From Paenibacillus segetis (GTDB lineage: Bacteria > Bacillota > Bacilli > Paenibacillales > Paenibacillaceae): a stretch of DNA of 64,000 bases. The stretch is from positions 2,728,001-2,792,000 of the forward strand of contig NZ_BMFT01000001.1 in the NCBI RefSeq assembly GCF_014639155.1, in the 5' to 3' direction. A program made the translations under genes and the position numbers. Below the pieces are notes generated by a model. It was given only the letters and a program-made list of their open reading frames with translations. It had not been told where the DNA came from and did not search any database. Shown here in pieces: positions 62,598 through 64,000 of this stretch (the stretch's first letter is position 1; every line of letters begins with the position of its first letter).

Positions 62598-63035
62598 TTA
62601 TCTACGTTTACGAGTATTCTTCATTAATGTCATCCGCCTGGAATGACGAAGCCATGAATAGTATGATTTCAAATCGCGTAATTCAATCGTCTCCGACATG
62701 CGTCCGAGAAATGTAACGACGATCATCCGGTGCAACGTTCTTCCCATAGAATCGACTTTGTCTGGAATTTCAGCAAATTCAGCTACCATCACGAGATCGT
62801 CGTCGATAAGATAGACGTCCTCTTCTTTGCGATAGTAAGGTTTAATACGCCCTTGTTTTAGACATTCCCAGGCCCAAGTTGCGATATTGTTATAATCCTT
62901 GCTACTACGATCGATCCGATCGTGATACCTCACCTTGGCATGGTTGGTTATTACGATATCGGTAACTCTTTTGTCACCCAAGAGAACATGACTTGCTTCG
63001 TATGTTCCCCACCGTTCTTTAACCTCATCTCTCAT
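62598..63035 (-). CDS. Conserved protein of unknown function (145 residues)
   Basis: The ATG at 63035 has GAGGTG four bases upstream. The protein is soluble, charged, and rich in Arg/Lys at its C-terminus (RHSRRMTLMKNTRKRR). Visible segments are VTDIVITNHAKVRYHDRIDR, WECLKQGRIKPYYRKEEDVYLIDDDLVMVAEF and RMIVVTFLGRMSE. The HAKVRYHDRI and HRMIVVTFLG pattern has the look of a small toxin-like or nuclease-like fold (BrnT/RelE-type phage proteins have similar motifs), but I cannot assign it. It is monocistronic with its own terminator. Confidence 0.75.
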   Translation of the reverse strand: MRDEVKERWGTYEASHVLLGDKRVTDIVITNHAKVRYHDRIDRSSKDYNNIATWAWECLKQGRIKPYYRKEEDVYLIDDDLVMVAEFAEIPDKVDSMGRTLHRMIVVTFLGRMSETIELRDLKSYYSWLRHSRRMTLMKNTRKRR

Positions 63036-63178
63036 GCCGCACCTCACGAATAGTAATAGGCCTTATTAACTAAGCATTTTTACCTACTATACCACATCTT
63101 TCTCCATTATTCTACAAGATTGGCGTTTAAGAATAGTTCTTATGCCCCTCTATCTAAAATCGACATTCTACCTCAGCA

Positions 63179-63209
63179 TAAAAAAAGCAGCCCGAAATGG
63201 GCTGCTTCG
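63179..63209 (-). terminator. Terminator of ylbG
   Basis: On the minus strand AGCAGCCC and GGGCTGCT pair around ATTTC, followed by TTTTTT. Confidence 0.92.
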
Positions 63210-63228
63210 TTACATCATAAGTAATGCT

Positions 63229-63495
63229 TTATAATCCATAGTATTGAGTTTTATCAGGGGCATCTTTCGTATACTCCGTCTTGATCTCATTACGATAAGA
63301 CCGTTCAATCTTGCGAACATAGGATAGCTTCCGAACATTCTTCATAATATCTTCCGCGCGATCTGCGTTCACATACATTACAACGTAATGCATTCGCCTA
63401 GATAAATAATGTACGCTTCCGTATTTCTCCAAATTTCTTGCAGCTTTTAAATCACTTACCCAAATAATATAGCCTGTACGCTCCGGAAACATCAT
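63229..63495 (-). CDS. ylbG: YlbG family protein (DUF2129)
   Basis: 88 residues: MFPERTGYIIWVSDLKAARNLEKYGSVHYLSRRMHYVVMYVN, DIMKNVRKLSYVRKIERSYRNEIKTEYTK. GGAGGG lies three to six bases before two ATGs (63495, 63492). YlbG is conserved with ylbF in Bacillales; function unknown. Lies 72 bases downstream of ylbF. Confidence 0.94.
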   Translation of the reverse strand: MMFPERTGYIIWVSDLKAARNLEKYGSVHYLSRRMHYVVMYVNADRAEDIMKNVRKLSYVRKIERSYRNEIKTEYTKDAPDKTQYYGL

Positions 63496-63567
63496 TTTCC
63501 CTCCGTTCAATTGCCTGTTATACATTCCGGAATAGACAAGCTTTCGGCTATAGTCTGATCCATCGCT

Positions 63568-63978
63568 TTAGCCGCAACTACACTTGCCTCCACTTCCACA
63601 TCCACCACCAGATGGTGTAGGATCGTTACTAGGCACCTTAATGGTGTCTGACACGGCAAATGCGATAGTCTCCGACATTTGATGCAATATATCATCAAGT
63701 TCCTTCTCTGCAGCCTTGAAGTTGCGAACCGCTTCGAATTGCTCAAGCTCCCGCTCTACCTCTAATACCTTATCTTTAGCCTCGTGATAGTTCGGGTGGA
63801 AATGACCGAACCGCTCCGTCTCTTCAAAAAGCTCTCTCTGAGCGGAAAGTTTCTTCACCAAACTTTGTACTTCAGTATCTTCCTCAACACGCCGTTTCCA
63901 ATACAAGTAGTCAGAGACAGCGGATGAATTATTTATCATATCGCCTAATTCATAGGCGTAAGTCAATAGTTCGGCCAT
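63568..63978 (-). CDS. ylbF: YlbF family regulator (RicF), Ric complex subunit
   Basis: 136 residues. YlbF with YmcA and YaaT forms the Ric complex, which carries Fe-S clusters and FAD and promotes RNase Y-dependent mRNA processing, competence and sporulation. Helical core (YAYELGDMINNSSAVSDYLYWKRRVEEDTEVQSLVKKLSAQRELFEETERFGHFHPNYHEAK-type, residues 8-70) and a Gly/Cys-rich tail GGGCGSGGKCSCG with three cysteines. Weak Shine-Dalgarno seen; the start lies 22 bases from the window end, so an upstream extension cannot be ruled out. Confidence 0.93.
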   Translation of the reverse strand: MAELLTYAYELGDMINNSSAVSDYLYWKRRVEEDTEVQSLVKKLSAQRELFEETERFGHFHPNYHEAKDKVLEVERELEQFEAVRNFKAAEKELDDILHQMSETIAFAVSDTIKVPSNDPTPSGGGCGSGGKCSCG

Positions 63979-64000
63979 ATCAACCGTGTTGATTTCCGAT

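Overview
The window looks like chromosomal DNA from a spore-forming, facultatively anaerobic Firmicute close to Paenibacillus. The evidence is a clostridial/bacillar type adhE, an Fnr with a C-terminal cysteine cluster, spoVM and a probable spoVIF, remA, ylbF/ylbG, and the gene order yicC-remA-gmk-rpoZ-coaBC-priA-def-fmt-rsmB-rlmN-prpC-prkC-rsgA-rpe-spoVM-rpmB-yloU-fakA, which matches the B. subtilis ylo region with local changes. I see no rRNA, tRNA, CRISPR array, phage module or transposase gene.

Region 1 (1-8.6 kb) is an anaerobiosis and nitrite/NO module. It holds the 5' part of adhE, a divergent fnr, a nirB-nirD-nirC operon, a ric/scdA di-iron repair gene, a single-domain FAD oxidoreductase and an HxlR regulator. 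Good TGTGA-N6-TCACA boxes lie upstream of nirB (two), ric and, further on, hmp. In the three promoters whose -10 I can place, one box is centred at -41.5, the usual position for activation by Fnr.

Region 2 (8.7-24.8 kb) is accessory metabolism and stress. There are two sugar clusters made of Gfo/Idh/MocA dehydrogenases, sugar-phosphate isomerase-like TIM barrels and a ThuA-like protein, one with a divergent AraC regulator and one led by its own LacI regulator and operator. Between them lie a TerC-family gene behind a yybP-ykoY (Mn2+) riboswitch, a VTT-domain membrane protein, msrAB, a YitT-family gene with a long structured and unrecognised leader, hmp, a second Crp/Fnr regulator, and a LexA-controlled Y-family polymerase with a YolD-like partner.

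Region 3 (25-55.3 kb) is the housekeeping block: map with a TetR gene, spoVIF, recG, a DegV/FakB gene beside fakA, yloU, rpmB, spoVM (26 codons, on the minus strand at 32645-32725), rpe, rsgA, prkC/prpC, rlmN, rsmB, fmt, def, priA, coaBC, rpoZ, gmk, remA, yicC, a YitJ-type methionine synthesis gene, and dapF. Two secreted-protein genes (a 1076-residue protein of unknown function and a stalk-domain protein) interrupt this block between rlmN and rsmB.

Region 4 (55.3-64 kb) has a calcium-type P-ATPase, rqcH, a PHP phosphatase with a LysR regulator, an unknown conserved protein, ylbG and ylbF. Several intergenic spaces here and elsewhere (9.8, 46.1-46.4, 55.3-55.6, 58.6-58.8 kb) carry hairpin-rich, repeat-like non-coding DNA. 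Three of them share the 13-base core CGTAAGCATATGC.
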